Assembly (NCBI RefSeq): GCF_007673095.1
Contig: NZ_VDYZ01000014.1
Span: 1 to 64,000 of the forward strand
DNA length: 64,000 nt
Direction: 5' to 3'
From: Corynebacterium glyciniphilum AJ 3170
GTDB taxonomy: Bacteria > Actinomycetota > Actinomycetes > Mycobacteriales > Mycobacteriaceae
In this document: positions 51,298 through 61,400 of the stretch, piece by piece
Layout: each line of letters opens with the position of its first letter
Position numbering within the stretch: the first letter of the stretch is position 1
Made by a program: the position numbers and the translations under genes
Notes under the pieces: model-generated
Seen by the model: the letters and a program-made list of their open reading frames with translations, nothing else
Database searches by the model: none
What the model was told of the DNA's origin: nothing

Positions 51298-53418
51298 GTG
51301 TCAGGACGACTCGACCAGCTCAACCTGGATGCACTGGACCCTGAACAGCTCCGGGCCGCCACCGCCCCCCGTGGCCCGGTGAGCATCATCGCCGGAGCGG
51401 GCACCGGCAAGACCCGGACGATCACCCACCGGATCGCCCACCTGGTGTCCGGGGGGTTCGTCAACCCCGACCATGTCCTGGCGGTGACGTTCACCAACCG
51501 GGCGGCGGCGGAACTGCGGGAACGGCTCACCATGATGGGTGTGGCCCGGGTGCAGGCGAAGACGTTCCATGCCGCGGCGATGCACCAGTTGCGCTACTTC
51601 TGGCCCAAGGTCATGGGGGGCACACCCTGGGAACTGCTGGACTCCAAGTTTCCACTGGTCGCCAGGATCACCCGCGCCGTCGGGCTGGAACCGGACCGTA
51701 CGCTGCTGGCCGACCTCCTCGGCGAGATCGAGTGGTCCAAGGCGTCGCTGATCGCCCCGACGTCCTACCCGTCACACATCGGGCCGGACCGCCGGGACTG
51801 CCCGGTGGACCCCGAGAAGTTCGTGAAGATCTTCGAGGGGTACGAGCAGGCGAAGGCCACACCTGACCGGGTGCTGCTCGATTTCGACGACCTCCTGCAG
51901 TCCATGGCGGGCCTGCTCGAGTCAGAGGTCGGCGTCGCCGATGAATTCCGGGAGCGTTACCGCACGTTCGTCGTCGACGAGTACCAGGATGTGACGCCGT
52001 TGCAGCAGCGTCTCCTGGGCGCCTGGCTCGGTGACCGGGACGACCTCACGGTTGTCGGCGACGCCAACCAGACGATCTACTCCTTCAACGGTGCGACCCC
52101 GGACCACCTGCTGAGGTTCTCCACGAGGTTCCCCGACTCCACCACGGTCCGGCTTCACCGCGACTACCGTTCCACGCCGCAGGTTGTTGATCTGGCGAAC
52201 CGTGTCATCGGCCAGGCCAGGGGCAGGGCCGCGGGCACCCGACTGGTCCTGGAAGGTCAGCGACCACCGGGCCCGGACCCGGAGTTCTCCGAGTACCCGG
52301 ACGAGACGGTCGAGGCCGACGATGTGGCCCGTCGTATCGCCGAACTCATCAAGCAGGGTGTGCCTGCCGCGGAGATCGCGGTGCTCTACCGCATCAACGC
52401 CCAGTCGGCGGCGTTCGAGTACGCCCTCGACAAGGCGGGTATCGCCTACCAGGTCAAGGGGGGCGACGGTTTCTTCCAGCGTGCCGAGATCCGTCAGGCG
52501 GTGCAGGCACTCGGTCAGGCGGCACGACAGGTGCAGGCGCGTGCCCGGGTTCAGGACCAGGATGATGCGCAGGACCAGCTGGCAGGTAGCCTCGTCGACC
52601 AGGTCCGGGCCGTCCTGCTGCCCGTCGGCCTGACCCCGAGCGAGCCCGAGGGTGCCCAGGAACGTCAGCGGTGGCAGTCGTTGAGCGCCCTTGCGGATCT
52701 GGCCGGCGAACTGACGGCGACGACCCCGGGGCTCGACCTGCCGGGGTTGATGGGGCTTCTCAAGGAGCGGGCCCAGGCGAAGAACCCGCCCCGGATGCAG
52801 GGAGTGACACTGGCCAGCGTCCACGCGGCCAAGGGACTCGAATGGGACGCGGTGTTCCTGGTCGGACTCGTCGACGGGACGCTTCCCATCCGGCACGCGC
52901 TCAAGGGCTCGCATTCGGAGGACGCTGTCGAGGAGGAACGCCGGCTCCTCTACGTCGGGGTCACGCGTGCCAGGGAACATCTCCACCTGTCGTGGTCACA
53001 GGCCCGGCAGCCCGGCGGCAAGGCGACCCGGCGACGGACGCGGTTCCTCGACGGCATGGTCCCCTGGGAGGCGGAGCGTGTTGCGGCACAGAAAGCACCG
53101 AAGTCGAAACCACGGGACTCCTGCGACACCTGCGGGGTCCGTCTGACGACCCCGGAGCAGCGCATCCTCGGACTGTGTGACGCCCACGCCGGAGACATCG
53201 ACCAGGTCCTGGTCACAGAGCTGCGCGGTTGGCGTAGCGCCACGGCGAAGTCACGCGACGTCCCCGCCTATGTCGTGATGAGTGACGCGACCTTGCGTGC
53301 GGTCTGCCACCGGGCTCCGACCACGGTGCAGGAGCTTGTCCAGGTGCCGGGGATCGGTCCGATGAAGGTCGAGCAGTTCGGGGAGGACATCCTGGGCATC
53401 ATCCGTAACTTCCGCTGA
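51298..53418 (+). CDS. uvrD2: ATP-dependent DNA helicase UvrD2
   Basis: 706 residues, SF1A helicase with a C-terminal HRDC domain. Walker A AGAGTGKTRTI, TFTNRAAAELRERL, motif II VVDEYQDVTPLQQ, GDANQTIYSFNGA, SVHAAKGLEWD, LYVGVTRAREHL. A zinc-type linker (C609-x2-C612-x14-C627-x2-H630) joins the HRDC domain (ALRAVCHRAPTTVQELVQVPGIGP). Mycobacterial UvrD2 has four cysteines here; this one has Cys3-His. GTG start; GGAGG 14 nt upstream is rather far. Confidence 0.92.
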   Translation: MSGRLDQLNLDALDPEQLRAATAPRGPVSIIAGAGTGKTRTITHRIAHLVSGGFVNPDHVLAVTFTNRAAAELRERLTMMGVARVQAKTFHAAAMHQLRYFWPKVMGGTPWELLDSKFPLVARITRAVGLEPDRTLLADLLGEIEWSKASLIAPTSYPSHIGPDRRDCPVDPEKFVKIFEGYEQAKATPDRVLLDFDDLLQSMAGLLESEVGVADEFRERYRTFVVDEYQDVTPLQQRLLGAWLGDRDDLTVVGDANQTIYSFNGATPDHLLRFSTRFPDSTTVRLHRDYRSTPQVVDLANRVIGQARGRAAGTRLVLEGQRPPGPDPEFSEYPDETVEADDVARRIAELIKQGVPAAEIAVLYRINAQSAAFEYALDKAGIAYQVKGGDGFFQRAEIRQAVQALGQAARQVQARARVQDQDDAQDQLAGSLVDQVRAVLLPVGLTPSEPEGAQERQRWQSLSALADLAGELTATTPGLDLPGLMGLLKERAQAKNPPRMQGVTLASVHAAKGLEWDAVFLVGLVDGTLPIRHALKGSHSEDAVEEERRLLYVGVTRAREHLHLSWSQARQPGGKATRRRTRFLDGMVPWEAERVAAQKAPKSKPRDSCDTCGVRLTTPEQRILGLCDAHAGDIDQVLVTELRGWRSATAKSRDVPAYVVMSDATLRAVCHRAPTTVQELVQVPGIGPMKVEQFGEDILGIIRNFR

Positions 53419-53436
53419 GCCGGGTCGGGACAGGAC

Positions 53437-54312
53437 TCACCGCGCAGGAGCCGCCCGGCACGACGGACATCCCGGGAGACGCACCGGAAGCATCCGCGAC
53501 GTGGTCAGCCCCACCGGGTCGAGGAACCGTCGTGTATCCAGTCCCTCCGGCGTCCAGTCCGACAGTGGCCTCCCGGGCCCCAGCGCATTCCGGACGATGT
53601 CGGCGACGATCGCCGAGGCGACCTCTGTCATCCCGGACCCCGGTCGACCGACACTGCCGGGGGTCTGGGCGCGGATGAGTCGCCAGTCAGGGTCTTCGCC
53701 GAGGAGTTGGGTGTCCAGGCACGTCAGACACGGTGTGTCGCCCGGACGGACCAGCGGGCCGACCACCACTCTGCCGTCGACCACACCGCAGGGCAGGTGC
53801 GGGACTCCCTGGGCCATCAGCCGGTGGCTGACATCCTGGGGCGGAAACAGCTGTCCGGCGAGGACCACCAGGGACGAGGGGTCCAACCGTCCGAAGGCGG
53901 GTGCTCCCGGGGTGACTGCTGCGGCGGTGACGCCGCGTCGCATCAGGTCCTGCAGGACGGTCGAAGTCATGGCGGACGGGCCGGTGACATGGACCGTCTG
54001 GACCGTCGCCCCGGTGGCAGGCACAGCCCGGAGGAGACCTGCGGCCCGCAGGTCGTCAACCACACCCGCGGCGTGCTCGGCGGTGAATCCGCAGTGTCCC
54101 AGTCTCGTCTCCAGCTCACCTGCCGCGACGGGACGCATCGTCTCCCGGACGACAAGCATCACCTGGTTCGCTGAGACCCCCGGAGGCATCGCGAGAACCA
54201 GCGAGTGTCCCGGCAACGTCCCGAACTGGAGATGGTGTGGGGAGCGCAGGATCAGCGAGGTGGCGTCCCTCAGTATCACCATGTTGTCGCCCCCGACGAC
54301 GGTCGATGTCAT
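53437..54312 (-). CDS. orphan cyclodehydratase-like (TOMM leader-binding/ThiF-like) protein
   Basis: 291 residues from ATG 54312 (GGGGGATT upstream); ATG 54282 is the alternative. The C-terminal two-thirds resemble the E1-like partner of azole-forming RiPP cyclodehydratases: VVVGPLVRPGDTPCLTCLD, then SAIVADIVRNAL and a final LPGCPSCR, giving a CxxC...CxxC zinc site. No ATP-binding glycine loop is seen and no YcaO or precursor peptide is nearby. Orthologues (Rv3196 type) are conserved in mycolata next to uvrD2 without a peptide cluster, so the biochemical job is open. Confidence 0.72.
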   Translation of the reverse strand: MTSTVVGGDNMVILRDATSLILRSPHHLQFGTLPGHSLVLAMPPGVSANQVMLVVRETMRPVAAGELETRLGHCGFTAEHAAGVVDDLRAAGLLRAVPATGATVQTVHVTGPSAMTSTVLQDLMRRGVTAAAVTPGAPAFGRLDPSSLVVLAGQLFPPQDVSHRLMAQGVPHLPCGVVDGRVVVGPLVRPGDTPCLTCLDTQLLGEDPDWRLIRAQTPGSVGRPGSGMTEVASAIVADIVRNALGPGRPLSDWTPEGLDTRRFLDPVGLTTSRMLPVRLPGCPSCRAAPAR

Positions 54313-54348
54313 GTAAAATCCCCCTGACTGGCACACAAGCTCTCGACA

Positions 54349-54381
54349 TGCACAGTGTAGCCTGCGCTCCGCCACTGTGCA
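54349..54381. promoter_or_regulatory. inverted repeat TGCACAGTG-N15-CACTGTGCA over divergent -10 boxes
   Basis: Perfect 9-bp arms (54349-54357, 54373-54381). TACACT for the minus gene (54354-54359) and TAGCCT for the plus gene (54358-54363) lie in or beside the left arm. Confidence 0.7.
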
Positions 54382-54411
54382 GCGGGTCGACGAGACCGCG
54401 GAAGGTGACAC

Positions 54412-54996
54412 ATGGCAGGACGACGACGTACCCCCACCAGGGCTCAACTCGAGGTCGTCGACGATTTTGCCCCGGATGTCGAGATCCGGTTGTCCGCGCG
54501 TCGTGAGCGCACCATCGCAGGGAGGATGGAACGGGGGAGGGTGATCGTGCTCGCCCCGATGTCCATGGACGCGGCGAATCTGCGTCGGAGCACCTCCGAC
54601 CTGGTTGAACGGGTGCGGCGGCGTAACAGTGCCGCCGCGGGGCAGGCGTCGGACGATGACCTGATGCTGCGTGCGGCGGAACTCAACGACAAGTACCTGG
54701 AAGGACGGGCCGAGTTCCGGAGTGTGCGCTGGGTGGGGAACATGACACGACGGTGGGCCAGCTGCTCGGTGGATTCCGGCCGGATACGGGTCTCTGACCG
54801 GTTGAAGGAGGTTCCCGGTTATGTCCTTGATTCAGTGGTCATCCATGAACTGGTGCATACCTGGATTCCGGACCACGGGCCTGACTTCCATGCGTGGGCG
54901 GCAAAAGCCCCGCAGGCGGAACGCGCTGCGGGGTACCTGGAAGCCTACGGACGGTGGGGCGTCGGACGGGGCGACGAGTCCGGAGACGTGGACTGA
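54412..54996 (+). CDS. YgjP/DUF45-type zinc metallopeptidase
   Basis: 194 residues. Zinc motif VIHELVHTWIPDHGPDFH gives HExxH plus a downstream His, as in M48-related YgjP (DUF45) proteins. Upstream RSVRWVGNMTRRWASCSVDSGRIRVSDRL is the conserved substrate-side region (split at WASC). The N-terminus is basic and disordered. No signal peptide or membrane segment, so it is intracellular. It converges with the following gene with no gap and is divergent from the cyclodehydratase-like gene. Confidence 0.87.
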   Translation: MAGRRRTPTRAQLEVVDDFAPDVEIRLSARRERTIAGRMERGRVIVLAPMSMDAANLRRSTSDLVERVRRRNSAAAGQASDDDLMLRAAELNDKYLEGRAEFRSVRWVGNMTRRWASCSVDSGRIRVSDRLKEVPGYVLDSVVIHELVHTWIPDHGPDFHAWAAKAPQAERAAGYLEAYGRWGVGRGDESGDVD

Positions 54997-56478
54997 CTAC
55001 CTGTCCCCGTCGCCGCTGTCGTTCTCGTCGTCAGAGTCTTCCGGGTCTTCCGGCGCGTCGAACCCCTTGTTGATCTCACGCTCGAGACGCTCGATCTCGC
55101 CGATCGGGTCGAAGCCGTCGACGTCCTCCTGGGAAGCCAGAATGGAGTCGATGAACCCGGCCGGCGAGTCGAGGTCGCTGTCGACGGGGAGGAAGTCCGG
55201 GTGGTTCCAGACGTCGTCGCGACGTTCGGTACCCACGGCCACGGTCAGCCGTCGCCACAGCTCCGCGGCCTCGGAGGCCTTCGGGGCGGAGAGGCTGATT
55301 CCGACGGTCTTCACCAGGGACTCCATCCCGGGCTGGTCGTTGTCGCGGTAGACCGACCAGGCGGCACCGATGCTCGAGGCCACGGGGAGTCGCTCACCCA
55401 GTGCCTCACCGACGACGACGTCGACCCACCCCTCGATCAGCGACAGGCTTGTCTCGAGTCGGACGCGGGCATGGTCGGTGGAGGAGACGATGGTGGGGGA
55501 GAGGTCGGAGTTCTGCAGCTGCGACATCATCTCCTGGAGCTTCTCCGGGTCGCCCAGCATCTCCGGGTTGAAGTCCTGGCTGGCCTCCTCGAGTGCGGAA
55601 TTGTCCAGGCTCAGTCCGGTGGCGAACTCCTCGACATCGAGGATCACCCGCTCCACCAGCCATGGAACATGCTGGAAGAGCCGTAGGTGGGCGGCTTCGC
55701 GTGCGGCGAGGTAGATCAGTGTCTCCCGGCGTTCGGCACCGAGCTTCTTCGACAGGTCGTCGAGCCGGTCGGTGGCGATGGCGGCGACCGAGCCTTCCGC
55801 GAGCGGGATGCCCCACTGCGTGGACATCGCGACACTGCCGGCGAGTTCGCCCAGGGCACGGCCCAGCTGCATCCCGAAGTTCATGCCGTTGACCTGGCTG
55901 AAGATGCCCATCATGGGGCCCATCTGGGACCGGATCTCCTCCGGCATCCCCTCCATGGTGGCATCGCCCAGTTTCTCGGCGAGTGGGTTGATGACCCGCT
56001 TCCACCGCGGGAGGGTCTCGTCCAGCCACTGGGCCCCGGTGAAGGCGACGGAGCCTGTGGCACCGGCCGGGAGGGTGGTGGCCTCGTCCAGCCAGAGCTC
56101 CACCAGCCGCACGGACTCGGCCACGGCCTGGCTGTCTTTCGTGGCGGGCCTGCTCTTCGCCGCGCTGCCGGAGAGCTGTTGACGTGCGATCCGTTCGGCG
56201 AGGGCGTAATTGACGGGCCCTTGCGCGTCCGGCGAGTTCATGTCCTTGCCGAAGCCGCTCAGCATCGAACCGAACTGGCCGAGGATGTCTCCCAGACCCG
56301 GTCCCTGCTGGCCGCCTTGACCCCCCTGGCCGCCCTGGGGACCGAAGAACATACCGAACGGGTTCGCTCCGAAGCCGAACGGGTCGTTACCGGAGTTTCC
56401 GTTCTCGTTCTCCCGCCGCCGACGCTCGTCGTCGGACTCATCGTCAGGGCCGTTGAAACCGAATCCGAAATTGCTCAT
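54997..56478 (-). CDS. zincin-like metalloprotease-family protein (Rv3195-like)
   Basis: 493 residues. The N-terminal 90 are Gly/Gln/Asn-rich and disordered. The core has the family's signature LAAREAAHLRLFQHVPWL with an EAAH variant of the zinc site, preceded by QWLDETLPRWKRVINP and GMQLGRALGELAGSVAMSTQWGIPL. The family (TIGR03624/zincin_2, formerly linked to F420 because of gene neighbourhood) has no proven substrate. The C-terminus is acidic. ATG 56478 follows TAGTCT by 6 nt. Divergent from the Lon-like PDZ protease. Confidence 0.8.
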   Translation of the reverse strand: MSNFGFGFNGPDDESDDERRRRENENGNSGNDPFGFGANPFGMFFGPQGGQGGQGGQQGPGLGDILGQFGSMLSGFGKDMNSPDAQGPVNYALAERIARQQLSGSAAKSRPATKDSQAVAESVRLVELWLDEATTLPAGATGSVAFTGAQWLDETLPRWKRVINPLAEKLGDATMEGMPEEIRSQMGPMMGIFSQVNGMNFGMQLGRALGELAGSVAMSTQWGIPLAEGSVAAIATDRLDDLSKKLGAERRETLIYLAAREAAHLRLFQHVPWLVERVILDVEEFATGLSLDNSALEEASQDFNPEMLGDPEKLQEMMSQLQNSDLSPTIVSSTDHARVRLETSLSLIEGWVDVVVGEALGERLPVASSIGAAWSVYRDNDQPGMESLVKTVGISLSAPKASEAAELWRRLTVAVGTERRDDVWNHPDFLPVDSDLDSPAGFIDSILASQEDVDGFDPIGEIERLEREINKGFDAPEDPEDSDDENDSGDGDR

Positions 56479-56484
56479 GCCACG

Positions 56485-56490
56485 AGACTA
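56485..56490 (-). promoter_or_regulatory. -10 box of a leaderless promoter (TAGTCT, minus strand)
   Basis: TAGTCT on the minus strand, 6 nt before ATG 56478. Confidence 0.5.
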
Positions 56491-56563
56491 CCCGCGAGCT
56501 TCCGTGCTCCCCACCGTCGTCCGTGCGCTGACAGCGAACACCGTGGATGTCGGGGCAGGGCTG

Positions 56564-56569
56564 TAAGGT
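56564..56569 (+). promoter_or_regulatory. -10 box of a leaderless promoter (TAAGGT)
   Basis: TAAGGT, 7 nt before GTG 56577; it argues against the longer frame starting at 56547. Confidence 0.55.
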
Positions 56570-56576
56570 GACCGGG

Positions 56577-57800
56577 GTGAGTTCCAGTATTCCTCCCCAC
56601 AGTGACACCGGTGGCAGCACCGACTCCACCGAAGGTACCGGCAGCAGCGGCAGCACCGGCGGCACACCGTCGACCGCCGGTGGTCGACGCCGGTTCCGGA
56701 CCGTCGTCGTCGGGCTGCTTCCGGTCGTTGCACTGGTGGCGCTGCTCGCGATCCCGACGATTCCCGGGACCGACGTGAACCTGACCGTGCCTTTCGCGGC
56801 GGAAGGCGAGGGGCCGACCTACGACACGCTGGGCGAGGTCAACGGCACGCCCGTCGTGGACATCACCGGGACCGATGCGGAACTCGACGGTGACCTGGCG
56901 GACTCTGAGGGGCAGCTCAACATGACGACTGTCGCGGTGCGGACCAAACTCAGTCTCGCTGAGACGATGAAGCGGTGGTTGGGAAGCGATGACACCATCG
57001 TTCCTGTCGAGCAGGTCATACCGTCCGACTCGACTCCGGAGGAGGTCGCCCGTCGGAACGCCGCAGCTTTCGCGGCATCCGAGTCCAATGCGACCGTCGC
57101 TGCGATGGGCTATCTCGACCGGCCGTTGGAAACCACGGTCTACGAGATCGCCGATGATGCGCCGGCCGCGGGGACGCTCCGCGAGAATGACGTCATCACG
57201 GCGGTGGACGGCACGGACGTGACACTTCCCGCGGAGGTCGCTGACGCCGTCGCCGAGCACTCCCCGGGCGACGACGTCGAGCTGACGGTACGGCGTGGAC
57301 AGGACGAGATCACAGAATCAGTGACCCTCGGCGAGGTGCCGGAGGAACTGCGGAGCAACTCCGCTGCGACGGCGGCTGAGGACGCCGGCGAGTCCGACAA
57401 GGCGTACCTGGGGGTCACGATGGTGGCTCAGCCGGCCGGGGACCTGAAGGTCCGCTATAACCTGAAGGACATCGGGGGGCCGAGCGCCGGGCTGATGTTC
57501 TCGCTCGCCGTCGTCGACAAACTCTCCCCGGGTGACATCAGCGGCGGAAAGTTCGTCGCCGGTACCGGTACGATCTCGGCGGACGGCTCCGTGGGCCCGA
57601 TCGGCGGGATCACCCACAAGATCGCCGCCGCCCAGCATGCCGGCGCCGAGGTCTTCCTGGTTCCGTCCGGCAACTGCAGTGAGGCGACGGGAATGTCCTA
57701 CGACGGTGACATCGACCTCCTGTCGGTCGATTCCCTCGACGGAGCGGTGGACGCGATGGAGAAGTACAACAACGGCGGAGACGCCCCTACCTGCGGTTGA
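56577..57800 (+). CDS. membrane-anchored PDZ/Lon-like serine protease
   Basis: 407 residues from GTG 56577. A Ser/Thr/Gly-rich cytoplasmic leader, one membrane anchor (VVVGLLPVVALVALLAIPTI), a PDZ domain (about 190-265; AAGTLRENDVITAVDGTDV) and a Lon-type proteolytic domain with the Ser-Lys dyad: Ser in GGPSAGLMFSLAV and Lys in GGITHKIAAAQHAGA. Family known in Firmicutes (SepM/YlbL) and Actinobacteria (Rv3194c). The active site faces the outside. PPA1309 is convergent, 1 bp away. Confidence 0.9.
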   Translation: MSSSIPPHSDTGGSTDSTEGTGSSGSTGGTPSTAGGRRRFRTVVVGLLPVVALVALLAIPTIPGTDVNLTVPFAAEGEGPTYDTLGEVNGTPVVDITGTDAELDGDLADSEGQLNMTTVAVRTKLSLAETMKRWLGSDDTIVPVEQVIPSDSTPEEVARRNAAAFAASESNATVAAMGYLDRPLETTVYEIADDAPAAGTLRENDVITAVDGTDVTLPAEVADAVAEHSPGDDVELTVRRGQDEITESVTLGEVPEELRSNSAATAAEDAGESDKAYLGVTMVAQPAGDLKVRYNLKDIGGPSAGLMFSLAVVDKLSPGDISGGKFVAGTGTISADGSVGPIGGITHKIAAAQHAGAEVFLVPSGNCSEATGMSYDGDIDLLSVDSLDGAVDAMEKYNNGGDAPTCG

Positions 57801-57801
57801 C

Positions 57802-58338
57802 TCAGTCCTCGAAGGTGAAGCGCAGCATGGAGGTGACACCCGGGGCGATCTCGGCCCCGTCCATGCCGCCGAGCAGCTCGACCTTGTCCTCGGCGAAAGG
57901 GTCGGCGGCGATGTCGTCCTCGGACGGACGCAACTGGAGCAGTGTGCGGTCGGGCCCTCCGTCGACGACCCCGGTGAAGATCCGCGCCTGACGCGGGGTG
58001 GCGTCCGGATCCGCGGAATTGCGGAACATGATCTCCTGGGCGAGCACGGCCCCGACGACGACGTCGGGCCACCGCACGGTCGCGATGTATTCGCCGAGTT
58101 CATCGGAACCGGGGCGGATATGGTCGGGGAGGTCGTCCTGGACGACCAGGGAGAGCGGGGAGTTGTCGCTGTCGTCGTCATTGTCTCCGGCGGCGATGAC
58201 GTCCTGCACGAGTTCGGTCGGGACCAGTGCGAACAACGTCGCCGGGCGGTCCCATCCTTCGGCGTGCACGAAGTCGACGGCCTCACGGAGGGCGGCGTTG
58301 AGCGGACGGATGTCGCTCGTGTGGTTACTGGCGTTCAT
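57802..58338 (-). CDS. PPA1309 family protein
   Basis: 178 residues: ALREAVDFVHAEGWDRPATLFALVPTELV, then a variable Asp-rich loop, LSLVVQDDLPDH, EYIATVRWPDVVVGAVLAQEIMF and DRTLLQLRPSEDDIA. Soluble with no signal peptide. The family is conserved beside UPF0182 in Actinobacteria. GAGG precedes ATG 58338, so it is not leaderless. Function unknown. Confidence 0.82.
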   Translation of the reverse strand: MNASNHTSDIRPLNAALREAVDFVHAEGWDRPATLFALVPTELVQDVIAAGDNDDDSDNSPLSLVVQDDLPDHIRPGSDELGEYIATVRWPDVVVGAVLAQEIMFRNSADPDATPRQARIFTGVVDGGPDRTLLQLRPSEDDIAADPFAEDKVELLGGMDGAEIAPGVTSMLRFTFED

Positions 58339-58499
58339 CTTGGGAGGACCTCACGGTGACGGCGGACGGGTGCGGACAGTAGTCTAGACGCAGACAGTTT
58401 TGTCGTCGGAATCCGACAGCCCGCGCATCCGGTGTCATCCCCGCCGGAACCTGGGGTCGGGCCGACTCTCATGACCGACAGCAGGAGAGAACTGAACCC

Positions 58500-61400
58500 T
58501 TGAGCATCCCGGAGATTCCAAAACCAGGACGCAGATCCAAGATCCTCGGCACCGTCGCCGTCGTGATTGCTCTGCTCTTTTTCCTTGTCCCGGTCCTGGT
58601 CTCGAACTACACGGAACTGCAGTGGTTCCGTTCGATCGACTTCCAGGCCATATTCCTCAGCGTTCTCGTGACCCGGGTGATCTTGTTCATCGTGTTCGGG
58701 CTCGTGGCCGCTGCCATCGTCTGGGGTGCGTGTTTCGCCGCGTTCCGGGCCGCGCCGAAAGAGTCGGACTTCCCCGACGTCTCCGAGATCGGGCTCGGGG
58801 GTGACGACTCACCGCTGACCGCGAACCGCGCGGAGATCCGGAAGGCCATCCGTCCGTTCCTCATCATCGTCCCGCTGATCGCAGGTGTCATCACCGGCAT
58901 GATCGCCCAGGGAAACTGGCGGACAGTCCGGCTGTTCCTCTCCGGCGGTGACTTCGGCGTCGAGGATCCGCAGTTCCAGATGGACCTCGGGTTCTACGCC
59001 TTCACCCTGCCCCTGCTGACGTTCGTGCTCGGCACCGTGTCCGTGCTGGTGATCGTCGCGTTCCTGGTGAACCTGCTGGCCCACTACCTGCTCGGGACGA
59101 TCAGCACGGGTAACCCCAGGGCCGGTGAGAAGGCCCGCATCGGTGCGCCGGCGCGTCGCCAGCTGGTGATCATCGCCGGTATCTGGATGCTGCTCAAGGC
59201 AGTCGACTACTGGTTCCAGCGGTACGCGCTGCTGAACAACCAGCACGACACCTTCACCGGCGGCTCCTACACCGACATCAACGCGATCCTGCCGGCGAAG
59301 ATCCTGCTGCTGGTGGTCTCCCTGTTCGTCGCCGCCATGTTCTTCAGCTCGATCCTGCTGAAGGACCTGCGTGTCCCGGCCCTCGCCGTCGGTCTGATGA
59401 TCGTGGCGAACCTCGCCATCGGTGTGGGTTGGCCGGCGGTGATGGAGCAGTTCTCGGTCAACCCGAACCGCGCCGAGAAGGAGCGGGAGTACATCGCCCG
59501 CAACATCGAGTCGACGCGCCAGGCCTACGGCATCGAGACCGCCGAGGACAGCGCCCGCGAAGGCTACGAGAACCCGGACGGTCAGGTCACCTACGAACGG
59601 AACTGGGGCGGCCAGTCCTCTGGCGACGCCAGCGAGCGCCGCTCCATCGCCGACGACGACGCCACGCTGTCGAATATCCGCCTTCTGGACCCGGACGTGT
59701 TGTCGCCGACGTTCACCCAGCAGCAGCAGCTGCGTAACTTCTACGGCTTCCCCGACGAACTCTCGGTGGACCGTTACGAGGTGGACGGCGACATGCGGGA
59801 CTTCGTGGTCGCTGCGCGCGAGATCGACCCGAATGCACTGTCCGGCAACCAGACGGACTGGATCAACCAGCACACCGTCTACACCCACGGCAACGGCTTC
59901 ATCGCCGCGCCCGCGAATACCGTGGACGAGGTCGCGCAGGACGCCGCCTCCGCCCGTGGTGGCTACCCGATCTACACCGTCGCCGACCTGCAGAACATGG
60001 AGAACGACCGGCAGACCGGCGAGCTGGACCTGGAGATGGAGCAGCCCCGCATCTACTTCGGACCGGTCATCGCGGGGGCGGATGCTGCGAACGCCGACTA
60101 CGCCATCGTCGGTGACGACGGATCGGGCACACCGCGTGAGTACGACACGGACAACTCCGAGTACACCTACACCGGCGAGGGCGGTGTGGGGGTCTCCAAC
60201 ATCTTCCACCGTGCGCTGTACGCCGCGAAGTTCCAGGAGATGAACATCCTCCTGTCGGACGTCATCGGCGACGACTCGAAGATCCTCTACGACCGTGACC
60301 CGCGCGAGCGTGTCCACAAGGTCGCCCCGTGGCTGACCACCGACTCGAAGACCTACCCGGTCGTCATCGACGGCAGGATCAAGTGGGTCGTGGACGGGTA
60401 CACCACCCTGGAGAACCTGCCGTACTCCGAGCGCACCCAGCTCGACTCCGCCACCGAGGACGCCCTCACCGAGGATCCCGCATCGCAGCAGCGTGCCGTC
60501 ACCAACGACGTCAGCTACATCCGTAACTCCGTCAAGGCCGTCGTCGACGCCTACGACGGAACTGTCGACCTCTTCGAGTTCGATGAGGAGGACCCCGTGC
60601 TCAAGGCATGGGAGGGTGTGTTCCCGAATGTGGTGAAGCCGAAGGAGGAGATCAGCGACGAACTGATGGAGCACCTGCGGTACCCGGAGGACCTGTTCAA
60701 GGTTCAGCGTGAACTGATCGCCAAGTACCACGTGGACGATCCGGGCACGTTCTTCACGAACGACGCTTTCTGGTCGGTCCCGGGCGACCCGACGGGACCT
60801 GAGGGCGGTCAAGAGCTCAACCAGCCGCCGTACCACGTGGTGGCAACCGATCCGGAGACGAACCGGCCGAGCTTCCAGCTGATCACCCCGTTCCGCGGTC
60901 TGCGCCGTGAGTTCCTGTCTGCACACATGACAGTCAGCTCTGACCCGGAGACCTATGGTCGGATCTACGTCCGCCAGCTGCCGACGAACACGCAGACGCA
61001 GGGGCCGAAGCAGGCGCAGGACACGATGATGTCGTCCGACGAGATCGCCCGTGAGCGCACCCTGCTGGAGGGCACCAACACCCTGACCAACGGCAACCTG
61101 TTGACGTTGCCGGTCGGCGACGGGCAGATCCTCTACGTTGAGCCGGTCTACTCCCAGCGCGCCGACCAGGAATCGGCGTTCCCGAAGCTGTTGCGCGTGC
61201 TGGTGAGCTACAACGGTTCGGTCGGCTACGCGCCGACGGTCAGTGAGGCTCTGGAGCAGGTCGGCATCGACCCGGACGCGGCCACGGAGATCGCTGAGTC
61301 CGGAGGAGAGGCTGCGGACGAGAACGCCGCGGCTGCCGGTGGGGACGACTCGGACTCCGACTCGGATTCCGACAGCACGTCCACCTCCACTCCGTCGTCG

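Noticed and set aside
53437..54996. Complete RiPP (TOMM) biosynthetic cluster
   Set aside because: Only one cyclodehydratase-like gene and one metallopeptidase; no YcaO, precursor, dehydrogenase or transporter in the neighbourhood.
58809..60926. 705-codon open frame on the minus strand
   Set aside because: Antisense to the UPF0182 gene, low-complexity Val/Arg/Asp-rich, no start signal.
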